A DNA stretch of 64,000 nucleotides from Enterococcus sp. BWR-S5 (GCF_016745255.1 NZ_JADOEQ010000015.1:1-64000), one strand, 5' to 3'; counted from the first letter of the stretch, positions 25,657 through 38,793 are shown. Notes: generated by a model not told the origin, from the letters alone. Translations and numbers: made by a program.

Positions 25657-26412
25657 TTATTTGTTTTTGAATTCTACTTTTGTATTATTTGAAAATTCAG
25701 CTTCAAATTCGAATTCTTTATAGTTATCCGATAGGTTTAGTTCCTTTAATACAACTTGGGTAATCTGAGCGTTATCCATCGTCTTAAAGTCAATTTTTTC
25801 AAGTAGAGCTTCAATTGTTGTTTGAGCCTTCGTACCGCTCATCTCTGTATTTGTCAGCTCATTTTCATATTCTGCTTTTACTTTTCCGTTTGATTTTACC
25901 TCATAAGAAAGTTCAATATCCCCTTTTTTGTACTCGATTGAGATATCCAATTCTTTAAGCGTTCCTTGTGTTTCAGCGGGAGTCGAAGGCTCAGGTGTTT
26001 GATTGTTGTTGTCATATCCCTGAACACCAAAAGCAGCACCTTCAGAATGTTGTTTCAAAATAATAATTTTCAGGTAAAGAGCACTATTCTTGTTCAGCTT
26101 CTTCAATATGCCTTCCGCTTTTGACTGATTGCGGGTAAAGTCCAGAGTAATCGACTTTGCTTCTTTCTCAGTGTAGCCGGCCGCTGTCCAAGTGCTGTCT
26201 GTTGTCAGTTTTTTATAAAAGGAAGAGACTGTTTTACTGGTTAATGATTCACCTGTGAATGCTTCCATTTCTTCAACTGAAAATAGTGTAACTGATTTAT
26301 ATTCAGAAGATTCCACAGTGATTGCCGCCTGTGCGGTTGCTGCGGGAATGATTGCTGCTGAAAGGCTCAGAGCCGTTAGTAAGACTGCTGTACCCAGTGT
26401 TAGTTTTTTCAT
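25657..26412 (-). CDS. Secreted YusW-like protein
   Basis: A 251-residue exported protein. The signal peptide is residues 1-30 (MKKLTLG, hydrophobic core, cleavage near TAQAA). A Pro/Thr linker lies near residue 140, followed by a C-terminal domain of about 90 residues (LDISIEYKKGDIELSYEVK ... FEFEAEFSNNTKVEF) that resembles the YusW-like domain, whose function is unknown. The N-terminal half has no family I recognise. ATG 26412 is chosen because GGAGG precedes it on the minus strand; the longer frame to 26478 has none. It is divergent from an AraC regulator. No LPXTG or WxL anchor, so probably released or loosely associated. Confidence 0.78.
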   Translation of the reverse strand: MKKLTLGTAVLLTALSLSAAIIPAATAQAAITVESSEYKSVTLFSVEEMEAFTGESLTSKTVSSFYKKLTTDSTWTAAGYTEKEAKSITLDFTRNQSKAEGILKKLNKNSALYLKIIILKQHSEGAAFGVQGYDNNNQTPEPSTPAETQGTLKELDISIEYKKGDIELSYEVKSNGKVKAEYENELTNTEMSGTKAQTTIEALLEKIDFKTMDNAQITQVVLKELNLSDNYKEFEFEAEFSNNTKVEFKNK

Positions 26413-26731
26413 GTTTTTGCCTCCATGTTGATTTCTGTTTGTTGAATTGTTTTTATTTGTGCTGATAAAGATAAACACAACGTGTTCTTTATGTAAATTG
26501 TACGCTATAATAGATATTCTTAACTATCCCTATTTTGACTGGATAAGGTCAAAAATTGACTTTTTGTTTATCAGTAAAATTTTAAAAAATTTCTTTTTTA
26601 TAAAATAAAAACAGACATTTTTTCTGGATAGAAATGGATAAGAACTAAAATCAGGTCAAAAATCGCCCTGTTTTTACTATTGCTTATAGTAGATACTAGT
26701 TAGAAGTATATGAAGAAAGGAAGCAGAAATT
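26413..26731. promoter_or_regulatory. Divergent region with paired direct repeats
   Basis: 319 A+T-rich bases between the YusW-like and AraC genes. AGGTCAAAAATyG occurs at 26546-26558 and again at 26653-26665, the first also part of GTCAAAAATTGAC, a short palindrome. Direct repeats of this kind are what AraC proteins bind, so they may be its operators. Confidence 0.4.
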
Positions 26732-27598
26732 ATGATGAAGCTGAAGCATTTCAATCCGATACCTGAAAAGGATGTACGTGTGCCAATCCATCTCTTTACA
26801 TTAAAAAAGAACCATGTTCATCAAGTGATTGCCAAGCATTGGCATGAAGGGGCAGAGCTCATCTATTGCCATAAAGGGGAGAACAACATCTGGATTGAAG
26901 GTCAAACCTACCGCATCGGCCAAGGTGATTGCCTATTTATTAATCCTTATACATTACACGAGACGATTCAAGTAGGTGACTCTGAATTATATATTTTGCA
27001 AATACCACGGTCATTTTTAGAGGAATGCAGAATTTGTTTGGACTATGAAATACATTTTAATAGTCTTTTAGACGACGACAAAGATTACAGCTTTATTCAG
27101 AAAATTTTACCCGAAATGCAGGCTGCTCAGTTATCTGAAGATGTATTTTCCTATCTGAAAATCAATGGTCTGTTTAGTGAGCTGATGTATCGCTTGCTAC
27201 ATGAGTTTGCGTCTCCTATCACCCATCAAGACTATGATTTTATTAAGAAGGAGCAGCATGTTCTTTTTGAAATTCTTGTCTATATTCGTGAAAACTTTAG
27301 CGGATATTTAAGCCAACAGGAAACTGCCGAGCATTTTGGCTATAACGCACAATACTTCGCCCGATTCTTTAAAGCTCAAACAGGAAGTACTTTCTTGGAG
27401 TATGTCAACAGTCTTCAAGTAGAGGCGGCTCAAAAGCTGTTATTGACCACGGACTTAAAAATCATAGATATAAGTGAGCAATGCGGTTTCAGATCAGTAA
27501 AGGCGCTCAACCGTTCCTTCTCTCGATGTTTCGGTATGACACCGGGAAAATATCGAAGGTTGGAAGCTGACGGAACAGATGAGCAGTTGAGGAACTAG
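26732..27598 (+). CDS. AraC family transcriptional regulator with cupin sensor domain
   Basis: A 288-residue regulator. The N-terminal cupin (about residues 20-95) has HWHEGAELIYCHKGENN and the GQGDCLFINPYTLHE strand typical of sugar-sensing AraC proteins. The C-terminal double helix-turn-helix (about 185-280) has ETAEHFGYNAQYFARFFKAQTG and ISEQCGFRSVKALNRSFSRCFGMTPGKYR. AAAGGAAGCAG precedes ATG 26732. It is divergent from the YusW-like gene and just upstream of two lipoproteins, either of which may be targets. The effector is not predictable. Confidence 0.9.
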   Translation: MMKLKHFNPIPEKDVRVPIHLFTLKKNHVHQVIAKHWHEGAELIYCHKGENNIWIEGQTYRIGQGDCLFINPYTLHETIQVGDSELYILQIPRSFLEECRICLDYEIHFNSLLDDDKDYSFIQKILPEMQAAQLSEDVFSYLKINGLFSELMYRLLHEFASPITHQDYDFIKKEQHVLFEILVYIRENFSGYLSQQETAEHFGYNAQYFARFFKAQTGSTFLEYVNSLQVEAAQKLLLTTDLKIIDISEQCGFRSVKALNRSFSRCFGMTPGKYRRLEADGTDEQLRN

Positions 27599-27624
27599 GG
27601 ATTGTATGGAAGGTGATATCAATA

Positions 27625-28212
27625 ATGAAAAAATACTTATGCTTAATATTATGTTTGTTTTTATTGAATGGTTGTTCTGTCAAAAATTCTCCTACAGAAG
27701 AAAGTAAAGAGACAGGAAGTACGGAGAGTGATTTGATGAAAAATGAACAATCTATTCCACCAGTATCAGATTTTTATGAATTAGGGAGTTTACCTAAAGC
27801 GAAGAAAGAACAGTCATTGGATAATATCGTCAAAATTTATTTTGCTGAAAGAAACAATCTGGAAAATAAGAATAAAATTGCTATAGACCTTGGCAATAAA
27901 GGTCTGTACTTAGAACCAGAATTTGAAATAATTGGACATGACTCGTTGGATTATGAACTAAGCAATGAAGAAATTGAAGAGATTAAAGAAATTCTCTCTA
28001 GAAATAAAGTAGATACATGGGAAGTGGAATATACAGAAGAGTATGATAAAGAGGTTGGAGAAGCAGCTTACAATTGGTTATTGAGAGTACAATATACTAA
28101 TGGAGAAATTTATAATAAACAAGGAAAAGGAAATGATAAGCAAAAAATTGAACCAGAGAACTATCAAGCTTTTGTAAATGAATTGACATCATTTGTTGAA
28201 GAGAGAAAATAA
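27625..28212 (+). CDS. Lipoprotein of unknown function, copy 1
   Basis: A 195-residue lipoprotein. The signal peptide ends in the lipobox LLNGC (Cys about residue 17 becomes the lipidated N-terminus). After a Ser/Thr/Glu linker the globular part begins near SDFYELGSLPKA and contains an IVKIYFAERNNLENKNKIAIDLGNKG block and an EVGEAAYNWLLRVQYTNGE block, both shared with the next gene. It is a membrane-anchored extracytoplasmic protein. The family is unknown to me. AAGGTGAT at 27610-27617 sets ATG 27625; a GTG at 27613 is part of that site. Confidence 0.75.
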   Translation: MKKYLCLILCLFLLNGCSVKNSPTEESKETGSTESDLMKNEQSIPPVSDFYELGSLPKAKKEQSLDNIVKIYFAERNNLENKNKIAIDLGNKGLYLEPEFEIIGHDSLDYELSNEEIEEIKEILSRNKVDTWEVEYTEEYDKEVGEAAYNWLLRVQYTNGEIYNKQGKGNDKQKIEPENYQAFVNELTSFVEERK

Positions 28213-28360
28213 TGATTTTAGATAAGTAGATGACCATAGAATTAGGCGAAGTTGTAAATTGAGATTACATTCACTTTATTCAGTTGTTTTAGTTCTATCT
28301 AGTTACCCGATAAAAGAATTCAGAGCGTACACTTGATTCAAAGTATGGGAGAGTGATATT

Positions 28361-28984
28361 TTGAAAAAAAATTTACTGTTAGGAATAATATTCTTAATTT
28401 TATTAGCGTTACCAATAGGGTGTTCTCACAGTAAAAAAAACGTGGAAAAAGAAGTGGAGGGTGGAGAAATGAACAAAAATAGTGATACTCTACCTGTTAC
28501 AGATTTCGAGAAACTGAGAAGACATAAACTAACCATGTCTAAAAAAGAACAACCGATAGAGAATATTGCTAAAATTTATTTTTATGAAATACATAATTTG
28601 GAGTGGAAAAATCAAGTTGCTATTGATATAGGAAATAAAAGTGGGTACTCAAATCCTAAAGCTACAACTATAGGTCTAGCCCCTACGGACTTTGACCTTC
28701 AAGAGAACGATTTGAAGGTCATTAAACAAATTTTAAAAGATAGCCAAGTTGAAAGCTGGGAAGAAAGCTATATGTTCGGTGATAAAGAAATGCTTGATGA
28801 GATGGGTGGAGAAGGATACAATTGGCAACTTTGTATTCAGTACTTAGATGGAACAAGCTTTTATAAAGAGGGAAAAGGAACGGAGAAAGAAGAGATACAA
28901 CCAGAAGGCTATCATGACTTTGTCGATGGTCTAACGGAGTTTCTTGCTTCTAAAAGTCTTTCTGAGTATGAGAAAATCGAATAA
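28361..28984 (+). CDS. Lipoprotein of unknown function, copy 2
   Basis: A 207-residue paralogue of the preceding lipoprotein. The lipobox is LPIGC, with the Cys near residue 21. The shared blocks are IAKIYFYEIHNLEWKNQVAIDIGNKSG and GEGYNWQLCIQYLDGTSFYKEGKG. The start is TTG 28361 after GGGAGAGTGATAT. It lies 148 bases after copy 1 and ends in an efficient terminator. The pair looks like a tandem duplication that has diverged to roughly half identity, as judged by eye. Tandem lipoprotein families of this sort are common in Firmicutes and often vary between strains. Confidence 0.75.
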   Translation: MKKNLLLGIIFLILLALPIGCSHSKKNVEKEVEGGEMNKNSDTLPVTDFEKLRRHKLTMSKKEQPIENIAKIYFYEIHNLEWKNQVAIDIGNKSGYSNPKATTIGLAPTDFDLQENDLKVIKQILKDSQVESWEESYMFGDKEMLDEMGGEGYNWQLCIQYLDGTSFYKEGKGTEKEEIQPEGYHDFVDGLTEFLASKSLSEYEKIE

Positions 28985-28989
28985 TTACT

Positions 28990-29028
28990 AAAAGGAACCA
29001 TTCTCAATCAGAGATGGTTCCTTTTTTT
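28990..29028. terminator. Intrinsic terminator between lipoprotein 2 and xylR
   Basis: AAAGGAACCAT (28991-29001) with ATGGTTCCTTT (29014-29024), 12-base loop, then further T. The A-run on the other side gives some activity for the convergent xylR. Confidence 0.9.
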
Positions 29029-29038
29029 ATACATAACA

Positions 29039-30199
29039 TCATTTTTCATAAATTGAATGTAGCTTCAGTTGTCGGATATTTAAGAAATTCTGGCAGCATA
29101 GGGCAATTCCGCCATATAGCGTTGCTTCATTTCCTAAAGGACTGTTCCGCACAGAAATATTTTGGGCAAATCGGCTGGAGAGATGTTCTTGAATGAATGT
29201 CAGAAGCGCCGGAATTCTGCGATAGACCGAGCTGTTGATAATGACAACTTCTGGATCATAGAGTGTAACAATGTTATTAATGCCTACGCTTAATAGAAAG
29301 GCGTTATTTTTTAATTCTTCTTGGATTGCTGAGTCGTCTTTCAGTGATTCGATGACCGAGCTGTCCACGAAGTCTAAGCCTTTTTTCTCTGCAACGGCTT
29401 GATACAGCACCGTATTGGACGCATATTGCTCCAAGCAGCCATCATTTCCACAGGGACAAGCTTTGCCGTCCGGATAAAGAATCGAATGACCAATTTCTCC
29501 CGCTGTTCCGTGCTTTCCCTTTTGAACCGTACCGGCATCGACGATTCCCGCCCCAATCCCGCTGTGAATGCTTAAACTGACCAAGCTCTCTGAGTCTTTT
29601 GAAAAAGTGTACTCACCAAGTGCAGCAAGATTTGCCTCGTTTTCAAGGAAAATAGGGAAGTCGAATAGCTGTGACAGCTCGGTATATAAATCGATAGTAT
29701 CCAAATCATAATAAGGAGTAAAAACGATTTTGTGATTATGTACGACCCCATGAATACCTACCGTCATACCGATGATTGTGCTGCAAAGCTCGGGATGCTC
29801 TTCGTGAATCGCTTCAATAGTTTCCTTTAGTAGAGGCACAGCGGTCTCGGCAGATACCGTCAACCGTTTTTTTTCTACATAAAGAACTGTCTCGCCATTT
29901 AGATAAGATAAGGTTCCTTTCAAGTAGTTAACCCCTAAATCGAAGGATAGGGTGACTGCTGCTTTGGGATTGAACTGAAGCATAATCGGTTTTCGCCCAC
30001 CTTGAGTACCAGCCGTACCGATGCCTGTTTCAAAAATTAGGCCATCATCAAGAAGACCTTTGGTAATAGAAGAGACAGATGCCTTATTCAACCCGGTTAA
30101 AGAAGAAAGCTCTGCTCGGGAAATATTTTTATGGTCAATGATTCCTTTCAAGACCTGTGCTTCGTTGTGTTCACGAATTTTATATTTATTTGTAATCAT
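29039..30199 (-). CDS. xylR: XylR-type xylose repressor (ROK family)
   Basis: A 386-residue ROK-family repressor. The N-terminal winged helix-turn-helix is about residues 15-60 (ISRAELSSLTGLNKASVSSITKGLL). The C-terminal ROK sugar-binding domain has the zinc-binding signature HSILYPDGKACPCGNDGCLEQY with the three Cys and the GEIGH His. It represses the xyl operon until xylose binds. It is divergent from xylA across a 137-base control region containing a palindromic operator, a strong promoter and a cre site. Length and motif order are those of Bacillus XylR. Start ATG 30199 on the minus strand is followed by TNKYKIREHNEAQVL, typical of the family. Confidence 0.92.
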   Translation of the reverse strand: MITNKYKIREHNEAQVLKGIIDHKNISRAELSSLTGLNKASVSSITKGLLDDGLIFETGIGTAGTQGGRKPIMLQFNPKAAVTLSFDLGVNYLKGTLSYLNGETVLYVEKKRLTVSAETAVPLLKETIEAIHEEHPELCSTIIGMTVGIHGVVHNHKIVFTPYYDLDTIDLYTELSQLFDFPIFLENEANLAALGEYTFSKDSESLVSLSIHSGIGAGIVDAGTVQKGKHGTAGEIGHSILYPDGKACPCGNDGCLEQYASNTVLYQAVAEKKGLDFVDSSVIESLKDDSAIQEELKNNAFLLSVGINNIVTLYDPEVVIINSSVYRRIPALLTFIQEHLSSRFAQNISVRNSPLGNEATLYGGIALCCQNFLNIRQLKLHSIYEK

Positions 30200-30232
30200 A
30201 TCATTTCACCTCTCTAATTATATTAAATTTTT

Positions 30233-30246
30233 TGAAAGCGCTTGAC
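30233..30246 (+). promoter_or_regulatory. cre site (CcpA) over the xylA -35
   Basis: TGAAAGCGCTTGAC fits the catabolite-responsive element consensus at 12 of 14 positions and overlaps the xylA -35 box. It implies carbon catabolite repression of the regulon. Confidence 0.7.
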
Positions 30247-30270
30247 AACTTCTTTTTAATGCCTTAATAT
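30242..30270 (+). promoter_or_regulatory. xylA promoter
   Basis: A perfect TTGACA (30242-30247), a 17-base spacer, and TAATAT (30265-30270). Expected start of transcription near 30277, directly before the XylR operator. Confidence 0.85.
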
Positions 30271-30281
30271 TCTTCTTGTAA

Positions 30282-30300
30282 GTTAGTTTAACTTACTAAC
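30282..30300 (+). promoter_or_regulatory. XylR operator
   Basis: The palindrome GTTAGT-TTAACTT-ACTAAC lies just downstream of the xylA -10. Its GTTAGT half-sites and spacing are close to known xyl operators of the GTTTGTTTAAAC type. Confidence 0.75.
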
Positions 30301-30336
30301 TAACTATAATCAAGTCATTTTTAGGAGGAAACTAAA

Positions 30337-31644
30337 ATGAGTTACTTTCCACAGGTAGAAAAAGTTCGTTATGAGGGCGCTGAAACAAAAAATATGTTTG
30401 CTTTCCGTCATTACAATCCGGAAGAGATGGTCATGGGGAAGACAATGAAGGAGCACTTACGCTTTGCGGTGGCTTATTGGCATACGATGACTCAGGATGG
30501 CTCAGATCCATTTGGAAACCCAACGAATCAACGAGATTGGGAAGCTGGAACACCAATGGAAACAGCGAAAAACAGAGTAGAAGCATTTTTTGAAATTTTA
30601 ACAAAATTAGATGTTGAATATTTTTGTTTCCATGATGTGGACATTGCACCGGAAGGCGACTCATTGGAGGAATTCTTTAAGAATATCGATGAAATTACTG
30701 ATTTAATTAAGGAGAAAATGGACCAGACTGGAATCAAGCTATTGTGGAATACAGCAAATATGTTTTCACATCCGCGTTTTGTGAATGGTGCAGCTTCTTC
30801 TAATAATGCAGAGGTATTCGCCTATTCTGCAGCCCAAGTCAAAAAAGGACTGGATATCAGTAAAAAGCTAGGCGGTGAAAATTATGTATTCTGGGGTGGT
30901 CGTGAGGGCTATGAATCGCTGTTGAATACAGATATGAAGTTTGAACAGGACAACATTGCCAGATTATTCAAGATGGCTGTTGCCTATGCAGAAAAAATTG
31001 GTCATAAGATTCAGTTCTTAATTGAGCCGAAACCGAAAGAGCCGACTAAACATCAGTATGATTTTGATGCAGCAACAACCATGGCATTTATTCAAAAATA
31101 TGATTTGGAAAATGATTTCAAGCTGAATCTGGAAGCGAACCATGCGACATTGGCTGGTCATACATTTGAGCATGAATTGAATGTTGCCCGCTGCTACGAT
31201 GCGTTAGGGTCAATCGATGCGAATCAGGGAGATATGCTTTTGGGCTGGGATACAGATGAGTTTCCAACTAATATTTATGATACAGCATTGGCAATGTACG
31301 AAATCCTTGAAAATGGCGGAATAGCGCCAGGCGGAATCAACTTCGATTCAAAGGTTCGTCGTTCTTCATTTGAAATGGAGGATTTACTGCTGGCACATAT
31401 CGCCGGAATGGATACATTTGCCAGAGGATTGAAAGCGGCTGCAAAACTGAAAGAGGATCGCTTCTTTGATGCCTTGAAGGAAGAACGATACAGCTCTTAT
31501 ACAGAAGGAATCGGCAGTAAGATTGTTACAGATAAAGAAAATTTGGAATCTCTAACAGATTATGCACTTGAACACGATGAGATTGTTATGACGTCTAGCC
31601 ACTTGGAGTATGTGAAGTCACGTTTCAACGACTACTTAGTATAA
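30337..31644 (+). CDS. xylA: Xylose isomerase
   Basis: A 435-residue xylose isomerase converting D-xylose to D-xylulose. Visible are the [12 protein letters not shown] segment with the catalytic His and nearby Asp, the [29 protein letters not shown] signature region, the metal-binding [17 protein letters not shown] and [17 protein letters not shown] segments, and [20 protein letters not shown]. The length is that of the long (class II) isomerases of Firmicutes. TAGGAGGAAA precedes ATG 30337. It is the first gene of the regulon. Confidence 0.97.
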   Translation: MSYFPQVEKVRYEGAETKNMFAFRHYNPEEMVMGKTMKEHLRFAVAYWHTMTQDGSDPFGNPTNQRDWEAGTPMETAKNRVEAFFEILTKLDVEYFCFHDVDIAPEGDSLEEFFKNIDEITDLIKEKMDQTGIKLLWNTANMFSHPRFVNGAASSNNAEVFAYSAAQVKKGLDISKKLGGENYVFWGGREGYESLLNTDMKFEQDNIARLFKMAVAYAEKIGHKIQFLIEPKPKEPTKHQYDFDAATTMAFIQKYDLENDFKLNLEANHATLAGHTFEHELNVARCYDALGSIDANQGDMLLGWDTDEFPTNIYDTALAMYEILENGGIAPGGINFDSKVRRSSFEMEDLLLAHIAGMDTFARGLKAAAKLKEDRFFDALKEERYSSYTEGIGSKIVTDKENLESLTDYALEHDEIVMTSSHLEYVKSRFNDYLV

Positions 31645-31656
31645 ACGAAGGAGAGA

Positions 31657-32943
31657 ATGAAAATGAAACGAGGAAGAATGCTATTTTCAACAGTTGTTTT
31701 GGCGGCAGCAGGATTGATGTTAGGTGCTTGTGGTTCGGGTGGTTCCGGCTCCAATGCGGATACTACCGTAGATGTATTTAATATTAAGGTGGAAACGAAG
31801 GATCAGTTGGAGGATTTGGCAAAGAAATATGAAGAGAGCCATGAAGGGGTCAAAATCAACGTGACAACAGTTGGTGGCGGACAGGATGCAAATGCGGCAT
31901 TACAATCGAAGTTTTCTTCAGGTGACGAGCCAAGCGTTTTCCTTTTAGGTGGTTTAGCCGATGTAGACAAATGGGGCGATAGTCTGGCTGATTTGACGGA
32001 TACAGAGCTTGCCTCAAAAGCACTTGAGGGTACGCTGGACGGCGCAATTTCTGATGGGAAAGTTTATGGTTTGCCGATGAACATTGAGGGCTATGGCTTC
32101 CTAATCAACAAAGAGCTATTTGAAAAAGCCGGTGTAGATGTAGATAGTATTCAATCGTACAGTGATTTTGAAAAAGCTGTGAAAACATTGGACAGCAAAA
32201 AAGATGAGCTGGACATGAAAGCAGTATTCGGCTTTAGTGCGAAGGAATTCTGGGTTGTGAGTCAGTACAGTTCACATTTCACCTCTCCGGAGTTTGATAA
32301 TGATTTGCAGAAGGTCTATGATGCAACGACAATCGACTTCACTTACGGCGATCAATTCAAGGCGTATACAGATTTAATTAATAAGTACAATGTTCAGCCA
32401 ATTTTATCTCTGGACTACAGTACATCTGTTGAAGAAGATTTTGCCAATGACCAAGTAGCAATCATTCATCAAGGGAACTGGATCATTCCAACCTTGAACA
32501 GCTTAGACCCTGAATTTGTTGAAAATAAATTAGGCATTCTTCCTCTTTATGTCACCTCTGAAACAGATGGTAAAATTGCCGCCGGTGCACCATGGTACTG
32601 GGGAGTCAATAAAAACAAAGATGAAGATGTGGTTGAAGCAAGTAAAGATTTCTTAGAGTGGATGTATACCGATGAGGATGCGATGAAGGTGGTTACGGAT
32701 GAAATGGAATTTATTCCGGCGTACACAAACTTCTCGGCAGATAGCTTGCAAGACTCAACATCTCAAACAATCTTTGACTATGTTTCGGAAGGAAACACCG
32801 TTCCATGGGTACACAATCAGTATCCGGACGGGTATTCACAAACACAATTTTACCCTGAATTCCAAAAATATTTAAATGGGGATATCTCTTGGGATGACCT
32901 GATGAAAATTGGAAAAGAAGAGTGGGAAAAGGACAGAAAATAA
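31657..32943 (+). CDS. ABC sugar transporter, substrate-binding lipoprotein
   Basis: A 428-residue extracytoplasmic solute-binding protein (cluster 1, CUT1-type). The lipobox is LMLGAC, with the lipidated Cys near residue 25. The domain runs from VDVFNIKVETKDQLEDLAKKYEESH through a Trp-rich C-terminus (GAPWYWGVNKN; NTVPWVHNQYPDGYSQTQFYPEFQKYL). The substrate is probably a xylose-containing oligosaccharide or xyloside, from the adjacent alpha-xylosidase and beta-glucosidase genes. Two ATGs, 31657 and 31663, follow AAGGAG; either is possible. It is separated from the permeases by a hairpin, which usually gives excess binding protein. Confidence 0.9.
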   Translation: MKMKRGRMLFSTVVLAAAGLMLGACGSGGSGSNADTTVDVFNIKVETKDQLEDLAKKYEESHEGVKINVTTVGGGQDANAALQSKFSSGDEPSVFLLGGLADVDKWGDSLADLTDTELASKALEGTLDGAISDGKVYGLPMNIEGYGFLINKELFEKAGVDVDSIQSYSDFEKAVKTLDSKKDELDMKAVFGFSAKEFWVVSQYSSHFTSPEFDNDLQKVYDATTIDFTYGDQFKAYTDLINKYNVQPILSLDYSTSVEEDFANDQVAIIHQGNWIIPTLNSLDPEFVENKLGILPLYVTSETDGKIAAGAPWYWGVNKNKDEDVVEASKDFLEWMYTDEDAMKVVTDEMEFIPAYTNFSADSLQDSTSQTIFDYVSEGNTVPWVHNQYPDGYSQTQFYPEFQKYLNGDISWDDLMKIGKEEWEKDRK

Positions 32944-33020
32944 GATTTAAGTGAAACATGATTTTTGATTGGACAGCAAAGAGCAGTGAAACGTTCCATG
33001 TCTGAGTGTAAGCTGCTAAA

Positions 33021-33064
33021 CGGAAAAGAGCAGGAATCAGGATGAACAGACTGCTCTTTATCCG
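33021..33064 (+). terminator. Attenuating hairpin between binding protein and permease genes
   Basis: CGGA-AAAGAGCAG (33021-33033) with CTGCTCTTT-TCCG (33051-33064) and a 17-base loop. No T-run follows, so it probably stabilises the upstream mRNA or partly terminates it. Confidence 0.6.
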
Positions 33065-33114
33065 CTGTACCGTCAAAAAAGGGAAATGGTGATAATCGAG
33101 AGGGGGACATATCA

Positions 33115-33978
33115 ATGAATAACCGATCAAAAAGCTTTTGGCTTTTTCTGGCACCAAGTTTACTGGGGATGATTGTTGTACTATTTATTCCATTACTTAC
33201 AGGTGCGTATTACTCACTGACAGACTGGAATGGTATTAAGGTTGATCAGTTTTTAGGTTTGGAAAATTATCTTCGGGCGTTTCAAGATGAACGCTTTTTA
33301 AACAGTATTTGGTTCACGACAAAATTCTCTGTGGTAGCTATCATTCTTGTTAATATTATTGGGTTGGGGCTGGCGCTCCTAGTCACTCAGAAAGCAGACA
33401 AGTTGAACAATGTTTTTCGAACAGTCTTTTTCATGCCGAACCTGATTGGCGGAATCATTCTGGGGTTCATTTGGCAGTTTATCTTCATCAAAGCCTTTGC
33501 GGCGATTGGTGATGCAACGGGCATTGAGTTTTTCAAGGGCTGGCTTTCAACAACAGGTACAGGGTTTTGGGGACTGATTATTCTTTTTGTCTGGCAGATG
33601 AGCGGATATATCATGATTATTTATATCTCCTTTATCAATAACATTCCGGATGAAATGATTGAGGCTGCTGAAATCGATGGAGCAACTGCATGGCAAACCT
33701 TCTGGAAAATCAAGTTTCCAATGCTGGCGCCGGCATTTACGGTCAGCCTATTCTTAACCCTATCCAATGCATTTAAAATCTATGATCAGAATTTGGCGTT
33801 GACAGCGGGCGGTCCGTTTGACTCTACGCAAATGGTCGCGATGAATATTGTTAACGAAGCGTTTGCAGTTCGTAATATGGGGTATGCACAGGCGAAGGCA
33901 GTAATTTTCCTTGTGATTATCGCCGTTATTTCAGTTGTTCAGATCAGCATTACCAGAAAACGGGAGGTCGACCTATGA
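33115..33978 (+). CDS. ABC sugar transporter permease (MalF/UgpA type)
   Basis: A 287-residue inner permease with six predicted helices. The EAA loop that contacts the ATPase reads MIEAAEIDGATAWQTFWKIKFPML, a complete CUT1 signature (EAA-DGA-P). GAGGGGG precedes ATG 33115. Its stop overlaps the start of the second permease by 4 bases, so the pair is translationally coupled. No ATPase gene lies in the operon; the MsmX-type ATPase at 41797-42906 is the likely energiser. Confidence 0.93.
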   Translation: MNNRSKSFWLFLAPSLLGMIVVLFIPLLTGAYYSLTDWNGIKVDQFLGLENYLRAFQDERFLNSIWFTTKFSVVAIILVNIIGLGLALLVTQKADKLNNVFRTVFFMPNLIGGIILGFIWQFIFIKAFAAIGDATGIEFFKGWLSTTGTGFWGLIILFVWQMSGYIMIIYISFINNIPDEMIEAAEIDGATAWQTFWKIKFPMLAPAFTVSLFLTLSNAFKIYDQNLALTAGGPFDSTQMVAMNIVNEAFAVRNMGYAQAKAVIFLVIIAVISVVQISITRKREVDL

Positions 33979-34799
33979 ACAAGCAGAAGAAAAGAAAAGC
34001 GCTGGGAATCAAAATCGTCGGACTTTTATTGGTATTGGTCTGGTTGTATCCGTTTTATTTGATTGTCATCAACTCATTCAAAACGAAATCAGAGATTTTT
34101 AAGAACACGTTGAACGTTCCTGAACAATTTACCTTAGAGAATTATCCAGTCGCTTTTGAGAAGCTGGACTTTTTCAAGAGTGCCATGAACTCCGTACTTA
34201 TCACAGCGGTATCATTGTTTGTTATCGTGATTTGTACCTCCATGGCAGCATATGCTCTTTCAAGAAATAAGAGCAAGCTTAGTGATCGGTTGTACTTTGT
34301 CATTGCGATTGGTTTGTTGATTCCGTTTCAGGCAATCATGATTCCACTAGTTTCTTCCTTCGGTAAGGCAAATATGCTGAATCGACCGGGCTTAGTTATT
34401 ATGTATCTGGGACTGGCAAGCAGTATGGCCATCTTTTTATACTTTGGTGCACTGCGGGGAATTCCCCAGTCCTTGGATGAGGCAGCGACTATTGACGGCG
34501 CCTCAAGATTCCAAATCTACTGGCACATTATCCTGCCGTTGCTGAAGCCGACAACTGTGACAGTCATTGTACTGAATTCGATTTGGTTCTGGAATGACTA
34601 TTTACTGCCATCTCTGGTTATTAATAAAGAGGGCATGTACACCATTCCACTGAAAATGTTCTACTTCTTCGGACAGTACTCTAAACAGTGGCATCTGGCA
34701 TTGGCAGCATTGTTTATTGCGATTATTCCAATCATTATTCTTTATGTGTTCTTGCAGAAATATATCATCAAAGGCATTTCAGACGGTGCCGTAAAATAG
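33975..34799 (+). CDS. ABC sugar transporter permease (MalG/UgpE type)
   Basis: A 274-residue partner permease with six predicted helices. The EAA loop is SLDEAATIDGASRFQIYWHIILPLLKP. The helix before it has the SMAIFLYFGALRGIP segment of the MalG branch. It overlaps the preceding permease (ATGA) and is followed 9 bases later by the GH31 gene. Together with the binding protein it forms an importer for a xylose-containing sugar. Confidence 0.93.
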   Translation: MNKQKKRKALGIKIVGLLLVLVWLYPFYLIVINSFKTKSEIFKNTLNVPEQFTLENYPVAFEKLDFFKSAMNSVLITAVSLFVIVICTSMAAYALSRNKSKLSDRLYFVIAIGLLIPFQAIMIPLVSSFGKANMLNRPGLVIMYLGLASSMAIFLYFGALRGIPQSLDEAATIDGASRFQIYWHIILPLLKPTTVTVIVLNSIWFWNDYLLPSLVINKEGMYTIPLKMFYFFGQYSKQWHLALAALFIAIIPIIILYVFLQKYIIKGISDGAVK

Positions 34800-34808
34800 G
34801 AGGTCAAC

Positions 34809-38547
<3,739 letters not shown>

Positions 38548-38633
38548 GAGTTGAAAAATGTGTGTGGTAACAAACTTTTTCAAGAGTAAGTTTCATCCGC
38601 TTTGTCGCATTAGATTATGATAATCAAACAAGC

Positions 38634-38684
38634 CGAACCATACGAAAACAGTTTTCTGCCTTTTCCGTATGGTTCGACCTGTTT
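38634..38684 (+). terminator. Hairpin between the GH1 and xylB genes
   Basis: CGAACCATACG (38634-38644) and CGTATGGTTCG (38666-38676) are perfect 11-base arms. The loop contains a second small palindrome, GAAAACAGTTTTC. A GTTTTAG tail follows. A terminator or attenuator in the 263 bases before xylB; a separate xylB promoter is not obvious. Confidence 0.6.
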
Positions 38685-38793
38685 TAGTGAGCTCTTTTTC
38701 TCGCTGTGTGAGGCCGTTGTATTTTTTGTTGGCGTTTTCTTCGGGTGTCCGGTTGTTTCATACTAGAAAAACAAAAAAGATAGGAGTGGAAAA

